Assembly: GCF_000472505.1 (NCBI RefSeq)
Contig: NZ_AWZR01000001.1
Coordinates: 177,693-241,692 of the forward strand
Direction: 5' to 3'
Source of the DNA: Luteimonas sp. J29
Lineage (GTDB): Bacteria; Pseudomonadota; Gammaproteobacteria; Xanthomonadales; Xanthomonadaceae
Length of the DNA stretch: 64,000 bases
A program made the translations under genes and the position numbers. The notes beneath the pieces are model-generated. The model saw nothing but the letters and a program-made list of their open reading frames with translations, was not told the origin of the DNA and did no database searches. This document shows positions 10,458 through 20,727 of this stretch, piece by piece (position 1 is the stretch's first letter; each line of letters opens with the position of its first letter).

Positions 10458-11023
10458 ACGCATCCTCCAATCCCGGGCAGCGTGGCCGCAACCGCGCGAC
10501 GCTGGCCCTGATCGTCCTGCTGTTCCTGGGCACCGCCCTGGCCGCGGCCGCGCTGCGGCTGTCGGGCTGGCGCCCGGAAGGCACGCGCAACCATGGCGAG
10601 CTGCTGGATCCGCCCGCCGACCTGCGCCAGGCCACGCTGCGCCTGCGCGACGGCGGCGAGTACGCATGGAACCCGGCCGAACGCACCTGGCGCATCCTCG
10701 TCGCGCCGCGCGCGGGCTGCGACGCGCCGTGCGTGGAGCTGTCGCGCCAGATCGACCTGGTGTGGCAACTGTTCGGCCATCGCGCCGACCGCGTGCACGT
10801 GCTGTGGGTGGGCGACGCGCCCGCCGGCGCGGTGCGCAACGCGGCCTGGCGCGAGATCGTGCGCGATCCGGCACTGGTCGCGGCGCTGCCGCGCAACGAC
10901 GACCCGGCCGGGGCGCCGGTGTACGTGGTCGATCCGAACGGTTTCGTGATCCTGCGTTACCCTCCCGGCTTCGACCCGGGCCACCTGCGCGAGGACGTGG
11001 CCCGACTGCTCAGGCTCAGATGA
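10454..11023 (+). CDS. SCO-like cytochrome oxidase assembly membrane protein
   Basis: The 189-residue protein has one N-terminal helix (about residues 15-36) and a periplasmic thioredoxin-like domain. It contains a Cys-x3-Cys pair (C89 and C93 in AGCDAPCVEL), the spacing used by SCO proteins to bind copper for CuA maturation, but it is shorter and more diverged than typical SCO1. A VYVVDPNGFVILRYPPGFD stretch near residue 155 matches the conserved later part of the SCO fold. Overlaps of four bases with both neighbours show tight coupling with SURF1 and ctaA. A role in copper delivery or thiol reduction of subunit II is inferred. Confidence 0.8.
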   Translation: MNASSNPGQRGRNRATLALIVLLFLGTALAAAALRLSGWRPEGTRNHGELLDPPADLRQATLRLRDGGEYAWNPAERTWRILVAPRAGCDAPCVELSRQIDLVWQLFGHRADRVHVLWVGDAPAGAVRNAAWREIVRDPALVAALPRNDDPAGAPVYVVDPNGFVILRYPPGFDPGHLREDVARLLRLR

Positions 11024-12234
11024 TGGCAAGTCCCGCTTCCCTCCCGTCGCGTCCGCACGTGTACCGCCACTTCCACCGCATCGCGTGGCTGGCGGTGGCG
11101 CTGACGTTCTGCGTGATCGTGTTCGGCGCGTTCGTGCGCCTGTCCGACGCCGGCCTGAGCTGCCCCGACTGGCCGACCTGCTACGGCCGCGCCACCTGGC
11201 CGCAGGCGGCGCAGGAAGTGAGCGACCACGCGGCGAGCGCGATCCGCCCGTTCGAGGACCACAAGGCCTGGCGCGAGCAGGTGCACCGCCACCTCGCCGC
11301 CTCGCTCGGCGTGCTGGTGCTGGTGCTCGCGCTGCTCGCCGTGCGCCGGCGGCGGTTCGGCATCGCCCTGGTGCTGGGCGCGTCGGCGCTGGTGGCGGCG
11401 GCGGTCCCGATGTACATGCGCGGCCTGGTGGTGCCGGCGCTGCTGGTCGCGGGGGCCGGAGAGGCCCTCCTGCTGGGCGCCGCGCTGGCGTGGATGCGCG
11501 CCAACCGCACGGTCGCCGGGCGCGACCTCGCGCCGGTGGGCGCGCTGGCGCTGGCGGTGGTGGTGTTCCAGGCCCTGCTCGGCAAGTGGACGGTCACCAT
11601 GCTGCTCAAGCCGGTGATCGTGATGGGCCACCTGCTCGGAGGCATGCTCACCTTCTCGCTGCTCGCCTGGATGGCCTGGCGCGCCACCCACCTGCCGGTG
11701 GTGCATGCCGACGCCGTGGTGCTCCGGCGCTGGCTCGTCGCGGCGATCGCGGTGCTGGGGGTGCAGATCGCGCTCGGCGGCTGGGTCAGCGCCAACTACG
11801 CCGCGCTGTCGTGCGGCGCCGGCGGCTGGACCACGCCCGAGCCGCACTACCTCGATTTCCCGAAGTGCGTCGGCCAGTGGTGGCCGCCGGCCGACTTCCG
11901 CGAGGGCTTCGTGCTCTGGCGTGGCGTGGGCGTGGACTACGAGGGCGGGGTGCTCGACGGCGCGGCCCGCATCGCGATCCAGCTCGCGCACCGGATGTTC
12001 GCGGTCGCCGCCGCCGGCGTGCTGCTGGCGCTGGCCTGGCGCCTGTCGCGCACGCCGGGCCTGCGCGGCTGGTCGCTGGTGCTGGTGCTGCTCACGCTCG
12101 GCCAGGTGCTGCTGGGCGTGCTGAACGTCAAGCTGTCGCTGCCGCTGCAGGTGGCGGTGATGCACAACGGCGGCGCCGCGCTGCTGCTGTTCGTGCTGGT
12201 GTCGCTGCTGGCGCGGCTGCAGCGCGCGACGTGA
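11020..12234 (+). CDS. ctaA: Heme A synthase
   Basis: The 404-residue integral membrane protein oxidises heme O to heme A (COX15/CtaA family). It has about eight hydrophobic helices and the family motif [17 protein letters not shown] near residue 40. Conserved heme-ligand histidines occur in REQVHRHLA (about residue 89), MGHLLGG and AHRMFA, and there is a disulfide-forming Cys pair in the SCGAG and PKCVGQW loops. The start overlaps the upstream stop as ATGA. It works directly after CtaB in heme A synthesis. Confidence 0.95.
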   Translation: MMASPASLPSRPHVYRHFHRIAWLAVALTFCVIVFGAFVRLSDAGLSCPDWPTCYGRATWPQAAQEVSDHAASAIRPFEDHKAWREQVHRHLAASLGVLVLVLALLAVRRRRFGIALVLGASALVAAAVPMYMRGLVVPALLVAGAGEALLLGAALAWMRANRTVAGRDLAPVGALALAVVVFQALLGKWTVTMLLKPVIVMGHLLGGMLTFSLLAWMAWRATHLPVVHADAVVLRRWLVAAIAVLGVQIALGGWVSANYAALSCGAGGWTTPEPHYLDFPKCVGQWWPPADFREGFVLWRGVGVDYEGGVLDGAARIAIQLAHRMFAVAAAGVLLALAWRLSRTPGLRGWSLVLVLLTLGQVLLGVLNVKLSLPLQVAVMHNGGAALLLFVLVSLLARLQRAT

Positions 12235-12277
12235 GGCGCATGGCCGCGAACCCGCGCGTGGCGCCGTGGGAGGCGTG

Positions 12278-13216
12278 ATGGGCACCGGACGCGCCTTCCT
12301 CCTCGGCCAGTACTGGGCGCTGACCAAGCCACGGGTGGTCGCGCTGATCGTGTTCACCGCGCTGGTGGGCATGTTCCTGGCCGTGCCGGGACTGCCGCCG
12401 CTGCGCCAGACCGTGTTCGGCCTGCTCGGCATCTGGCTCGCCGCCGCCTCGGCCGCCGCGATCAACCACCTGATCGACCAGCGCATCGACAAGGTGATGG
12501 CGCGCACCGCCGACCGCCCGCTGGCGACCGGCGCGCTGCGGCCGGCCCAGGTGCTGGCGTTCGCGGCGTTCCTCGGCGCGGCCTCGATGGCGATGCTGGT
12601 CGCGCTGGTGAACCCGCTGACCGCGGCGCTCACCTTCGCCTCGCTGATCGGCTACGCCATCGTCTACACCGGCTTCCTCAAGCGCGCCACGCCGCAGAAC
12701 ATCGTGATCGGCGGCATCGCCGGCGCCGCGCCGCCGCTGCTGGGCTGGGCCGCCGTGACCAACATGGAAGGGCAGTGGGACTGGGCCCACGCCCTGCTGC
12801 TGGTGCTGATCATCTTCGTCTGGACCCCGCCGCACTTCTGGGCGCTGGCGATCTTCCGCCGCGCCGACTACGCGCGCGCGCTGGTGCCGATGCTGCCGGT
12901 GACCCACGGCGTGGAATACACGCGCTGGCAGATCCTGTTCTACACCGTGCTGCTGTGCGTGGTCACGGTGCTGCCGGTGGCGATCGGCATGAGCGGCCTG
13001 TTCTACCTCGGCGGCGCCGTGGTGCTGGGCCTGGCCTTCCTCTGGTACGCCTGGCGGCTGCTCGACCCGCCCGACGAGCTGTTCGCGATGAAGGTGTTCA
13101 ACTACTCGGTCGTGTACCTGATGGCGCTGTTCGCCTTCCTGCTGCTCGACCACTGGCTGCTGCCGTGGCTGGAGCCGGCCGCGGCGCCGGCGCTGCGGCT
13201 CGAACGCATCAGCTGA
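12278..13216 (+). CDS. ctaB: Protoheme IX farnesyltransferase (heme O synthase)
   Basis: This 312-residue UbiA-family prenyltransferase adds a farnesyl group to heme B to make heme O, the substrate of CtaA. The aspartate-rich site appears as [19 protein letters not shown] (about residues 62-80), with YTGFLKR near residue 128 and a second Asp cluster region further on. Nine hydrophobic helices are visible. I chose the ATG at 12278, preceded by GGGAGG, over an in-frame GTG at 12266. A 12-codon open frame at 12240-12278 ends on the first base of this start and might couple translation to ctaA. Its 3' end overlaps the convergent gene by eight bases. Confidence 0.95.
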   Translation: MGTGRAFLLGQYWALTKPRVVALIVFTALVGMFLAVPGLPPLRQTVFGLLGIWLAAASAAAINHLIDQRIDKVMARTADRPLATGALRPAQVLAFAAFLGAASMAMLVALVNPLTAALTFASLIGYAIVYTGFLKRATPQNIVIGGIAGAAPPLLGWAAVTNMEGQWDWAHALLLVLIIFVWTPPHFWALAIFRRADYARALVPMLPVTHGVEYTRWQILFYTVLLCVVTVLPVAIGMSGLFYLGGAVVLGLAFLWYAWRLLDPPDELFAMKVFNYSVVYLMALFAFLLLDHWLLPWLEPAAAPALRLERIS

Positions 13217-13649
13217 TCGGCCCGAAGCGCTGGCGCAGGAACCTCGCCGCCGCCGCCGACAGCCCGGCGATCTTGGGCGTGGCCTGGCGGTAGAACTTGA
13301 AGTTCAGCTCGGTTTCCGGGCGGCCATCGTCCCAGTCGCAGAACCGGCGCAGCGTGTCCGGCGACAACGGCCGGCGAACCGGCGCGTCGCGGCGGACGCG
13401 GATGCTGACCCGCGGCGTCTCGCGGGCCACGCCGGGCGTTCGCGGCAACGGCTCGGCCCAGGTGACCGTGCCCATCGCGACCAGGCCCGGGCCGTCGCCG
13501 GGTCCCTCGGCGAACACGAACAGGGTGTCGCCCGCGGCGATCGCCTTGCCGCCGTACATGGTCTTACAGGCGCTGAACGCGAACTCCGCCGCATGCGCGT
13601 CGTCGAGGCGGGCCTTGATCGCGAATGCGCGCTCGTTGCCTGCGGCCAT
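13209..13649 (-). CDS. Conserved hypothetical protein, possibly PUA/EVE-like
   Basis: The 146-residue product is a single small domain with alternating short strands, including [22 protein letters not shown] (about residues 43-64), which looks like the barrel of a PUA or EVE-type fold, and a basic C-terminal helix ([11 protein letters not shown]). I cannot assign it with certainty and no catalytic residues are obvious. It is the last of four closely spaced minus-strand genes (15076 down to 13209) that may be co-transcribed. Its stop overlaps the end of ctaB by eight bases, tail to tail. Confidence 0.65.
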   Translation of the reverse strand: MAAGNERAFAIKARLDDAHAAEFAFSACKTMYGGKAIAAGDTLFVFAEGPGDGPGLVAMGTVTWAEPLPRTPGVARETPRVSIRVRRDAPVRRPLSPDTLRRFCDWDDGRPETELNFKFYRQATPKIAGLSAAAARFLRQRFGPIS

Positions 13650-13690
13650 CGGATTCCTCCCGCGTCCAGGGTGCCTGCGCCGCGGTCCGC

Positions 13691-14296
13691 TCACGCCATC
13701 GGCTGGCGGATGATCGTGCGCCACTTCGCCGGATCGGCGCGGCGCACGTCGCTCAGGTAGATCTCGTGGTGCCTGCCGGCGAGCCGGCCACGCCCGGCAA
13801 TGAAGTCGTGCACGCGCGCGATGGTCGGCCCCTCCTCGCTGAACGGGCCGACGTGCAGGACCTGGGCGCAGCGTCCTTCCGTGAACGCCTCGAGCCGCAG
13901 CCGGTCGAGACCGGGCGGGGCCTTCTTCGCCCGGACCTGTGCGATCGCGGCGTCGAGCAGCGCGTCGTCGACGAAGTCCGGCTGCAGGGCCATCATCGTC
14001 CAGCGCCAGCGCGCCCGGTCGTTCGCGGCGAACACGGCGTGGTCGTCCGCCCACCACAGCCCTTCCAGCGGCATCACCGCGTAGTCCGGGCCGCCCGCCT
14101 TCTTCAGCATGAACTTCGCGGCGTACGAAACCGAGAACAGCGCCTCCACCGCTTCGGCATAGGCCGGCTCGGTGTTCGGATCGCCCTGGCCGTCCACCAT
14201 CAGGAATCGCAGCGTGGGGACGTGCACCTCCACCACCTGTTTCGCCGGGGCCGTGTAGAGGTGGCGCAGCTCGCGCTTGAGGTCGATCTTGGTCAT
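13691..14296 (-). CDS. GyrI-like small-molecule-binding domain protein
   Basis: The 201-residue protein matches the stand-alone GyrI-like (SOUL/GyrI superfamily) type. It opens with TKIDLKRELRHLYTAP and has PTLRFLMVDGQGDPNT near residue 27, a PLEGLWWADD stretch, and a C-terminal QVLHVGPFSEEGPTIARVHDFI stretch followed by HHEIYLSDVRR, all typical of that family. No DNA-binding domain is attached. Members bind small hydrophobic ligands and some hydrolyse cyclopropanoids; the ligand here is unknown. It is 19 bases downstream of the DUF2200-like gene on the same strand. Confidence 0.85.
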   Translation of the reverse strand: MTKIDLKRELRHLYTAPAKQVVEVHVPTLRFLMVDGQGDPNTEPAYAEAVEALFSVSYAAKFMLKKAGGPDYAVMPLEGLWWADDHAVFAANDRARWRWTMMALQPDFVDDALLDAAIAQVRAKKAPPGLDRLRLEAFTEGRCAQVLHVGPFSEEGPTIARVHDFIAGRGRLAGRHHEIYLSDVRRADPAKWRTIIRQPMA

Positions 14297-14315
14297 GGGG
14301 CGGCAGGATCGTGGA

Positions 14316-14666
14316 TCAGCTGCGCAGGATCTTCTCCATCGGCTTGCCCTTCGCCAGCTCGTCGACGAGCTTGTCGAGGATCCGGATCCTGCGCATCAGC
14401 GGGTCGGCGACCTCCTCCACGCGCACCCCGCACACCACGCCGGTCACCCGGTCGGCGGCCGGGTTCATCGCCGGGGCCTGGGCGAAGAAGGTCTCGAGAT
14501 CGTGTTCGTGTTCGATCTGCCGCTGCAGGCCCGCATGGTCGTAGCCGGTCAGCCAGCGGATCACCCGGTCGACCTCGTCCCGGCTGCGACCCTTGCGCGT
14601 GGCCTTCTGCACGTAGAGCGGGTGGACGCTCGAGAACTTCATCCTGAACACGCGTTGGGGATCCAT
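14316..14666 (-). CDS. DUF2200 family protein
   Basis: The 116-residue product contains [21 protein letters not shown] (about residues 7-27, quoted only in outline), [13 protein letters not shown] and, near the C-terminus, [24 protein letters not shown], the pattern of the DUF2200 family, a widespread single-domain protein of unknown function. It is mostly helical and has no signal peptide. It lies between the SnoaL-like and GyrI-like genes on the same strand with gaps of 26 and 19 bases, which suggests one transcript. Confidence 0.82.
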   Translation of the reverse strand: MDPQRVFRMKFSSVHPLYVQKATRKGRSRDEVDRVIRWLTGYDHAGLQRQIEHEHDLETFFAQAPAMNPAADRVTGVVCGVRVEEVADPLMRRIRILDKLVDELAKGKPMEKILRS

Positions 14667-14692
14667 GCCTGCCTCCTCGTGGCTGCGCCGGC

Positions 14693-15076
14693 TCAACCGC
14701 GGTCGATGATCGCCGCGATCCGGTCGCCGTCGAAATGGAACTCGGTCGTCCCCTCCAGCGCGAGCTCGGTGCCCGCCGGCGGTCCGTCGGGCAGGTCGAC
14801 GGCCAGGCGGCCGCGCCAGGCGATGCGGGCGGTGGCCGCGGCGGGCGCGAGGTCGAGCCCGAGCAGGCGCTGCTCGCGCTCGGCGAACAGGGTGCAGGCC
14901 TGTTCGGCCAGCGCGCGGAACTGGGCGATGCCGTCCGCCTGCGCGGTGAGCCGGCCGCCGGAGTGGTTCTCGAAGCGCACGCCCGGCGCCAGCAATGCCA
15001 GCATCGCGTCCACGTCGAAGCCGTTGTAGGCCGCCAGGTAGCGCTCGACCAGCGCCCGATGCCCGGAACCGTCCAT
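14693..15076 (-). CDS. SnoaL-like / NTF2-fold protein
   Basis: The 127-residue protein has the cone-shaped alpha+beta layout of the SnoaL-like NTF2 superfamily: an N-terminal helix ending in [25 protein letters not shown], then strands ending in [14 protein letters not shown]. These proteins are small ligand-binding domains or isomerases; nothing here fixes the substrate. The ATG at 15076 is preceded by AGGGAGGAG, a strong ribosome site, while the frame upstream reads through the promoter gap. It is the first gene of a four-gene minus-strand group. Confidence 0.8.
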   Translation of the reverse strand: MDGSGHRALVERYLAAYNGFDVDAMLALLAPGVRFENHSGGRLTAQADGIAQFRALAEQACTLFAEREQRLLGLDLAPAAATARIAWRGRLAVDLPDGPPAGTELALEGTTEFHFDGDRIAAIIDRG

Positions 15077-15233
15077 CGTCTCCTCCCTGTGCGTGGCCAC
15101 GCGCCGCCCCGCCGGCGCCGGTCCGGCGGGCCGAGCACATGGTAGCGACTGCGCGCGCAGGTTGCGCGGCGGCGTTGACGGGAGGGACGCCGGCTCTGCT
15201 AACGTTGCCTCGCCGGCGTGCCGACAGGGGGAG

Positions 15234-15827
15234 ATGATGACCGGACGCTTCTTGCCGCGGCGCGGGCGCGTGCCGCTCCTGCTGCTGTGCCTGCTCTGCG
15301 CCATGCCGGCGTGGGCGGAGACGCACTACTTCTGCTACATCAAATCGGCGAACGGCGATCCCATCGGCTACTACATGTCGCCGGTGCTGACCACCGCGCA
15401 CGAGCGCATCGAGGACATCCAGACCGCCTCGAAGTTCTCCGAGTACCTGAGCGACAACGACTACCGAATAGCCGCGGCGACGCGGAACATCGGCTGCGTG
15501 TCGAGCCAGAACGCCGGGTATGTCCGCCAGCAGCATGCCGAGTTCCCCACCAGGTACGCAGGCATGCAGCTTGTTGGCTGGCCCGGGCTTCCGGTGCCGG
15601 AAAAGCCCAAGGAGGAGCTGCCCTCCGGCCCGTACATCATCATCGAGGAAGCCGAGAGCTACGTGATCCCGGCCGAAGTGCTCGAGGCGCAGAGACTCGC
15701 CGACGAACGCAAGCGGGCCGCCGTGCTTGCGCGGATCCTCGCGCAGCAAGCGATGCGCGACGCGGAGCTCGACGCCATGATGCGCGAGGCCAATGAACGC
15801 GCGCGGCGCCGCGGGCGGATGCAGTGA
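15234..15827 (+). CDS. Secreted protein of unknown function
   Basis: The 197-residue product has a clear signal peptide (basic RRGR, then [15 protein letters not shown], cleavage near residue 28). Its mature domain begins [23 protein letters not shown] and contains three cysteines. The C-terminal 60 residues form a charged Arg/Glu/Ala-rich helix that could be a coiled coil. A GGGGGAG ribosome site precedes the ATG pair at 15234/15237. The stop overlaps the GTG start of the next gene, so the two secreted proteins are probably made together. I do not recognise the family beyond a general resemblance to uncharacterised Xanthomonadaceae secreted proteins. Confidence 0.65.
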   Translation: MMTGRFLPRRGRVPLLLLCLLCAMPAWAETHYFCYIKSANGDPIGYYMSPVLTTAHERIEDIQTASKFSEYLSDNDYRIAAATRNIGCVSSQNAGYVRQQHAEFPTRYAGMQLVGWPGLPVPEKPKEELPSGPYIIIEEAESYVIPAEVLEAQRLADERKRAAVLARILAQQAMRDAELDAMMREANERARRRGRMQ

Positions 15828-16822
15828 GGCGGCGCGCGTTGCAGGTCGCCTGGCTGCTCGCACTGTGCCTGCTGGCCGGCCTGGCGGCCGCGCAGACCGC
15901 CGCGCCGATCCGGCTCAACCAGCGGGTGCAGGGCACGGTCTCGGCCGACGGCGGCAGTTTCCACGCCTTCGCCGCCGTCCACGCGACCAGGGTGCGGCTG
16001 GTGCTGGAGCTGCCCGACGCGCTGGGCGCGGTCACCCTGTACGACGGCAAGGGCGAGGAGATCGCCTTCGCCGAAGGGCGTGGCGAGGTGGAGCTGTTGC
16101 ACACCCTCGCGGCGGACGGCATCTACCTGGTCGGCGTGACCGGCCTGGAGCCCGGCGCCCGCTACCGGCTGACGCTGGCCGCGCAGGAGCCGCGCACCGT
16201 CTACCTGTACGACGACGTGCCCGAGCCCATCGTGGACGCGTGGGCCGAGCCGGCCCGCGAGTCGGCGACCGCCGCCGTCACGCCGGAGCGGCGGCAGGAG
16301 GTCCCCGTCGCCCGGAAGAAGGTGCTGGTGACGGACGACCCGACCGGCGCGGACGACGCGGCGGGCTTGGGCACTGGCCAGGCCGTCGCCGACGATGCCG
16401 TCGATCCCGCGACCTGGGGCGCCTACGCCCGCCTGGTCGGCCGCCGCACCGCCGCCCCCGGCCGCTTCCGCAACCAGCTGGCGTGGACCTGGGCCCGCCC
16501 CGGCGAGGTGCTGCACGAGGACTGGTACGACAGCCGCGGCAGGCACCTGGGCACGGTCGTCATCACCCGCGGCGGGCAGCCGGGCGAATTGCTGCTGCGC
16601 TCGGGCCTGTTCGGCGACAAGGAGTGGCGCGGGCGGGTGGATGGCGACGGAAGCATCACCTTCGTCGGCACGCGGCTGACCAAGCTTCCGTTCGTGGTCG
16701 ACCTGGCGCCAGACGGCGCCTATCGCTCGCGCACCGCGAAGGTGGATGGCGACGACCGCGCGGTGTCGATCGTGCCCGCGGACGACGGCAACACCTGGCC
16801 GCTGGCGCCCGCCGACGGCTGA
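15824..16822 (+). CDS. Secreted protein with PPC-like beta-sandwich domain
   Basis: The 332-residue protein has a signal peptide (residues 1-23, ending LAAAQ). It then has a stretch of about 95 residues with the spacing of a bacterial pre-peptidase C-terminal (PPC) domain: [60 protein letters not shown] linker with [11 protein letters not shown] leads to a second, unrecognised domain of about 130 residues rich in beta strands. It starts at a GTG that overlaps the upstream TGA. No protease domain is present, so the PPC-like part may serve in binding. The pairing with the upstream secreted protein is the best clue to function. Confidence 0.6.
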   Translation: MRRRALQVAWLLALCLLAGLAAAQTAAPIRLNQRVQGTVSADGGSFHAFAAVHATRVRLVLELPDALGAVTLYDGKGEEIAFAEGRGEVELLHTLAADGIYLVGVTGLEPGARYRLTLAAQEPRTVYLYDDVPEPIVDAWAEPARESATAAVTPERRQEVPVARKKVLVTDDPTGADDAAGLGTGQAVADDAVDPATWGAYARLVGRRTAAPGRFRNQLAWTWARPGEVLHEDWYDSRGRHLGTVVITRGGQPGELLLRSGLFGDKEWRGRVDGDGSITFVGTRLTKLPFVVDLAPDGAYRSRTAKVDGDDRAVSIVPADDGNTWPLAPADG

Positions 16823-16837
16823 GGCGTCGCGACGACG

Positions 16838-17233
16838 TCAGGCGATGCGCGCGATGCCGTCGGGCAGCCCCACCCGGGGGTGCCGGCGTTCCTCGTACAC
16901 CGGCACCGTCGGCGGCGGGAAGCCGGGACCGGCGAAGGCGCCGACCGGGAGCGCGACCAGTCCAGGCCGCGCCTCGGGCACGTAGTACACGCTATCGCCG
17001 CACACCGGGCAGAAGTGGAAGCGCGCGCGGCCGCCCCCGTCGCCAATCCGAACGTACGCCGTGCTGCGCCCCGACACCTTCACCGCGTCGGCCGGGAACT
17101 GCGCTTGCACCGCGAACGCGCTGCCGCTGCGCCGCTGGCACGCGAGGCAATGGCAGACGGACACGCGCACCGGTTCGGCGCGCACGGTGGCGGCGAGCTG
17201 GCCGCAGGTGCAGGAGGCCGTCCGGATCGTCAT
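16838..17233 (-). CDS. GFA family zinc protein
   Basis: The 131-residue protein has the full zinc pattern of the glutathione-dependent formaldehyde-activating (GFA) family: C8 and C10, then C27, C29 and C32 (CHCLAC), then C75 and C78 (FCPVCGD). Most members are not formaldehyde enzymes, and their true reactions are unknown, so only the fold is assigned. It is convergent with the upstream secreted-protein gene and lies just downstream of a decayed fragment and a glycosyltransferase gene on the same strand. Confidence 0.9.
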   Translation of the reverse strand: MTIRTASCTCGQLAATVRAEPVRVSVCHCLACQRRSGSAFAVQAQFPADAVKVSGRSTAYVRIGDGGGRARFHFCPVCGDSVYYVPEARPGLVALPVGAFAGPGFPPPTVPVYEERRHPRVGLPDGIARIA

Positions 17234-17249
17234 CGCGTGGCCTCGTGAG

Positions 17250-17345
17250 GATGTTCAAGCCGGCGCGGCCGGCGGCGGCGCGCCGGTCGCGGCCGGCGAT
17301 GCCTTCGCACAGGTCGCAGGGATCGCGGACGGGAAGTTCGATCAT
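17250..17345 (-). pseudogene. Possible 5' remnant of a HIT-family gene
   Basis: An ATG at 17345 overlaps the stop of the glycosyltransferase gene as ATGA and starts MIELPVRDPCDLCEGIAGR. This resembles the N-terminal Cys-x2-Cys segment of HIT hydrolases. After about 19 residues the frame turns into basic low-complexity sequence and runs on antisense across the GFA gene, with no HxHxH motif in any frame nearby. The simplest reading is a gene cut off by deletion, leaving only its start. An alternative is a short real peptide of unknown function. The right-hand boundary is the ATG; the left boundary is approximate. Confidence 0.4.
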
Positions 17346-18634
17346 GGCCTGTCCTCCGTGCCGGATGCGCCGGCAAAGCGCTGTTCGATCAACCGCACCG
17401 CGGTGGCCACGCCGTCCTCGCGCGCGACCCGTGCGCCCAGCGTGCGCGCCCGGCGCGCCATCGCGTCCGAAGCGGCCACCTGCGCGATCGCATCGGCGAG
17501 GCGGCGTGCGGTGAGGCCGCGGCGCCACAGCGGGCGCCCGCCGACGCCGGCCCGCCGCAGCGCGCCTGCCCACATCGCCTGTTCCGGGATGTGCGCCACC
17601 ACCACGGAGGGGACGCCTGCGCGCAGCGCGGCGTGCGAGGTGCCCGCGCCGCCGTGGTGCACCACCAGCGCGCAGCGCGGAAAGACCTCGCCGTGCGCCG
17701 CGGATCCGACCAGCAGGACATCGTCGTCCGCGCGCAGCCCCGCCGCCTCCCAGCCGGGCGCCTGCACCACCGCGCGCAGCCCGGCGCGCCGCGCCGCCTC
17801 CACCAGCAGGGCGACCGTCTCGCGCAGGTCGCTGCCCGCCATCAGGCTGCCGAAGGTCAGGTACGCCGGGGGCGGGCCGTCGGCGAGGAAGCGTTCGAGC
17901 GCCGGCGGCACGCCGCCTTCGACCGGCGCGGCCAGGTCCAGCGCGCCGCTGACGTGCACGTGCGCCGGCCAGTCCGGCGCGGGCGGGCAGAGCACCGGGC
18001 TGCAGGCGAGCAGGGTGAGCTGCGGCGAGTTCCAGACCCGGTCGAGCAGGTCGCCGGCGGGCGCCAGGCCATGCCGCGCGCGCATCCGGTCCACGTCGCG
18101 CTTCATGCCGTGGTCGAGGACGAAGCGCGCCGCGCGCCAGGCGAGGCGGTTGCCCGCGTGGCCGAGGTCGGGCAGGCCCATCGGCGGGCGATACGCGGAC
18201 GGCAGTGCGACCGGCGCCAGCGCCACCGCCGCCCAGTCGCGGCCGTGGCGATCGGCGGCGGCCTGGAGCGGATGCAGGACGTGGTGCCCCACCACCAGGT
18301 CGTGGCCGGCGCACAGGCGCTCCGCGGCTTCGAACATGGCCTCCTCGGCCGGCAGCAGGATGCGCTCGAACATCCGCCGCGCCTGCCGCGCCGGATTGCG
18401 GATACGCTCGAGCTCGCGGCCGATGCGCGCGAGCTCCGCGCGGTCGCCGACCACCGGCGAGGCCACGTCCTCGAGCCGGAACGGCAGCCGCGGGGCCAGC
18501 ACCGCGTAGCGCGCGCTGTCCACGCAGGTCACCGCCAGCGTCACCGCGTGCCCGGCCGCGTGCAGCCCGTGCGCCAGCGCCAGGAACGGGCGCACGTCGC
18601 CGTGGCTGCCCCAGGTCTGGAGCCCGATCCGCAT
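17342..18634 (-). CDS. MGT-type UDP-glycosyltransferase (GT1-like)
   Basis: The 430-residue enzyme is a GT-B fold glycosyltransferase of the macrolide/sterol type (GT1). It begins MRIGLQTWGSHGDVRPFLALA, which carries the catalytic His region, and the C-terminal half holds the nucleotide-sugar site as VVHHGGAGTSHAALRAGVPSVVVAHIPEQ (near residues 325-353), with PAYLTFGSL near 275. The acceptor could be a lipid, carotenoid or antibiotic; the sequence does not say. It starts 14 bases after the S9 peptidase on the same strand. Start at 18634 fits the conserved N-terminus of the family exactly. Confidence 0.88.
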   Translation of the reverse strand: MRIGLQTWGSHGDVRPFLALAHGLHAAGHAVTLAVTCVDSARYAVLAPRLPFRLEDVASPVVGDRAELARIGRELERIRNPARQARRMFERILLPAEEAMFEAAERLCAGHDLVVGHHVLHPLQAAADRHGRDWAAVALAPVALPSAYRPPMGLPDLGHAGNRLAWRAARFVLDHGMKRDVDRMRARHGLAPAGDLLDRVWNSPQLTLLACSPVLCPPAPDWPAHVHVSGALDLAAPVEGGVPPALERFLADGPPPAYLTFGSLMAGSDLRETVALLVEAARRAGLRAVVQAPGWEAAGLRADDDVLLVGSAAHGEVFPRCALVVHHGGAGTSHAALRAGVPSVVVAHIPEQAMWAGALRRAGVGGRPLWRRGLTARRLADAIAQVAASDAMARRARTLGARVAREDGVATAVRLIEQRFAGASGTEDRP

Positions 18635-18648
18635 CGCCGGCGCGCGGG

Positions 18649-20631
<1,983 letters not shown>

Positions 20632-20727
20632 GGAAGGCTCCCGGGAAGACGGTAGGGTCAGGCTAATCCAGATCGGGTTGCGGGGGCTGCGCCGGCGCGA
20701 CGGAACCAGCCGCCCGCCGCCGCCGTC

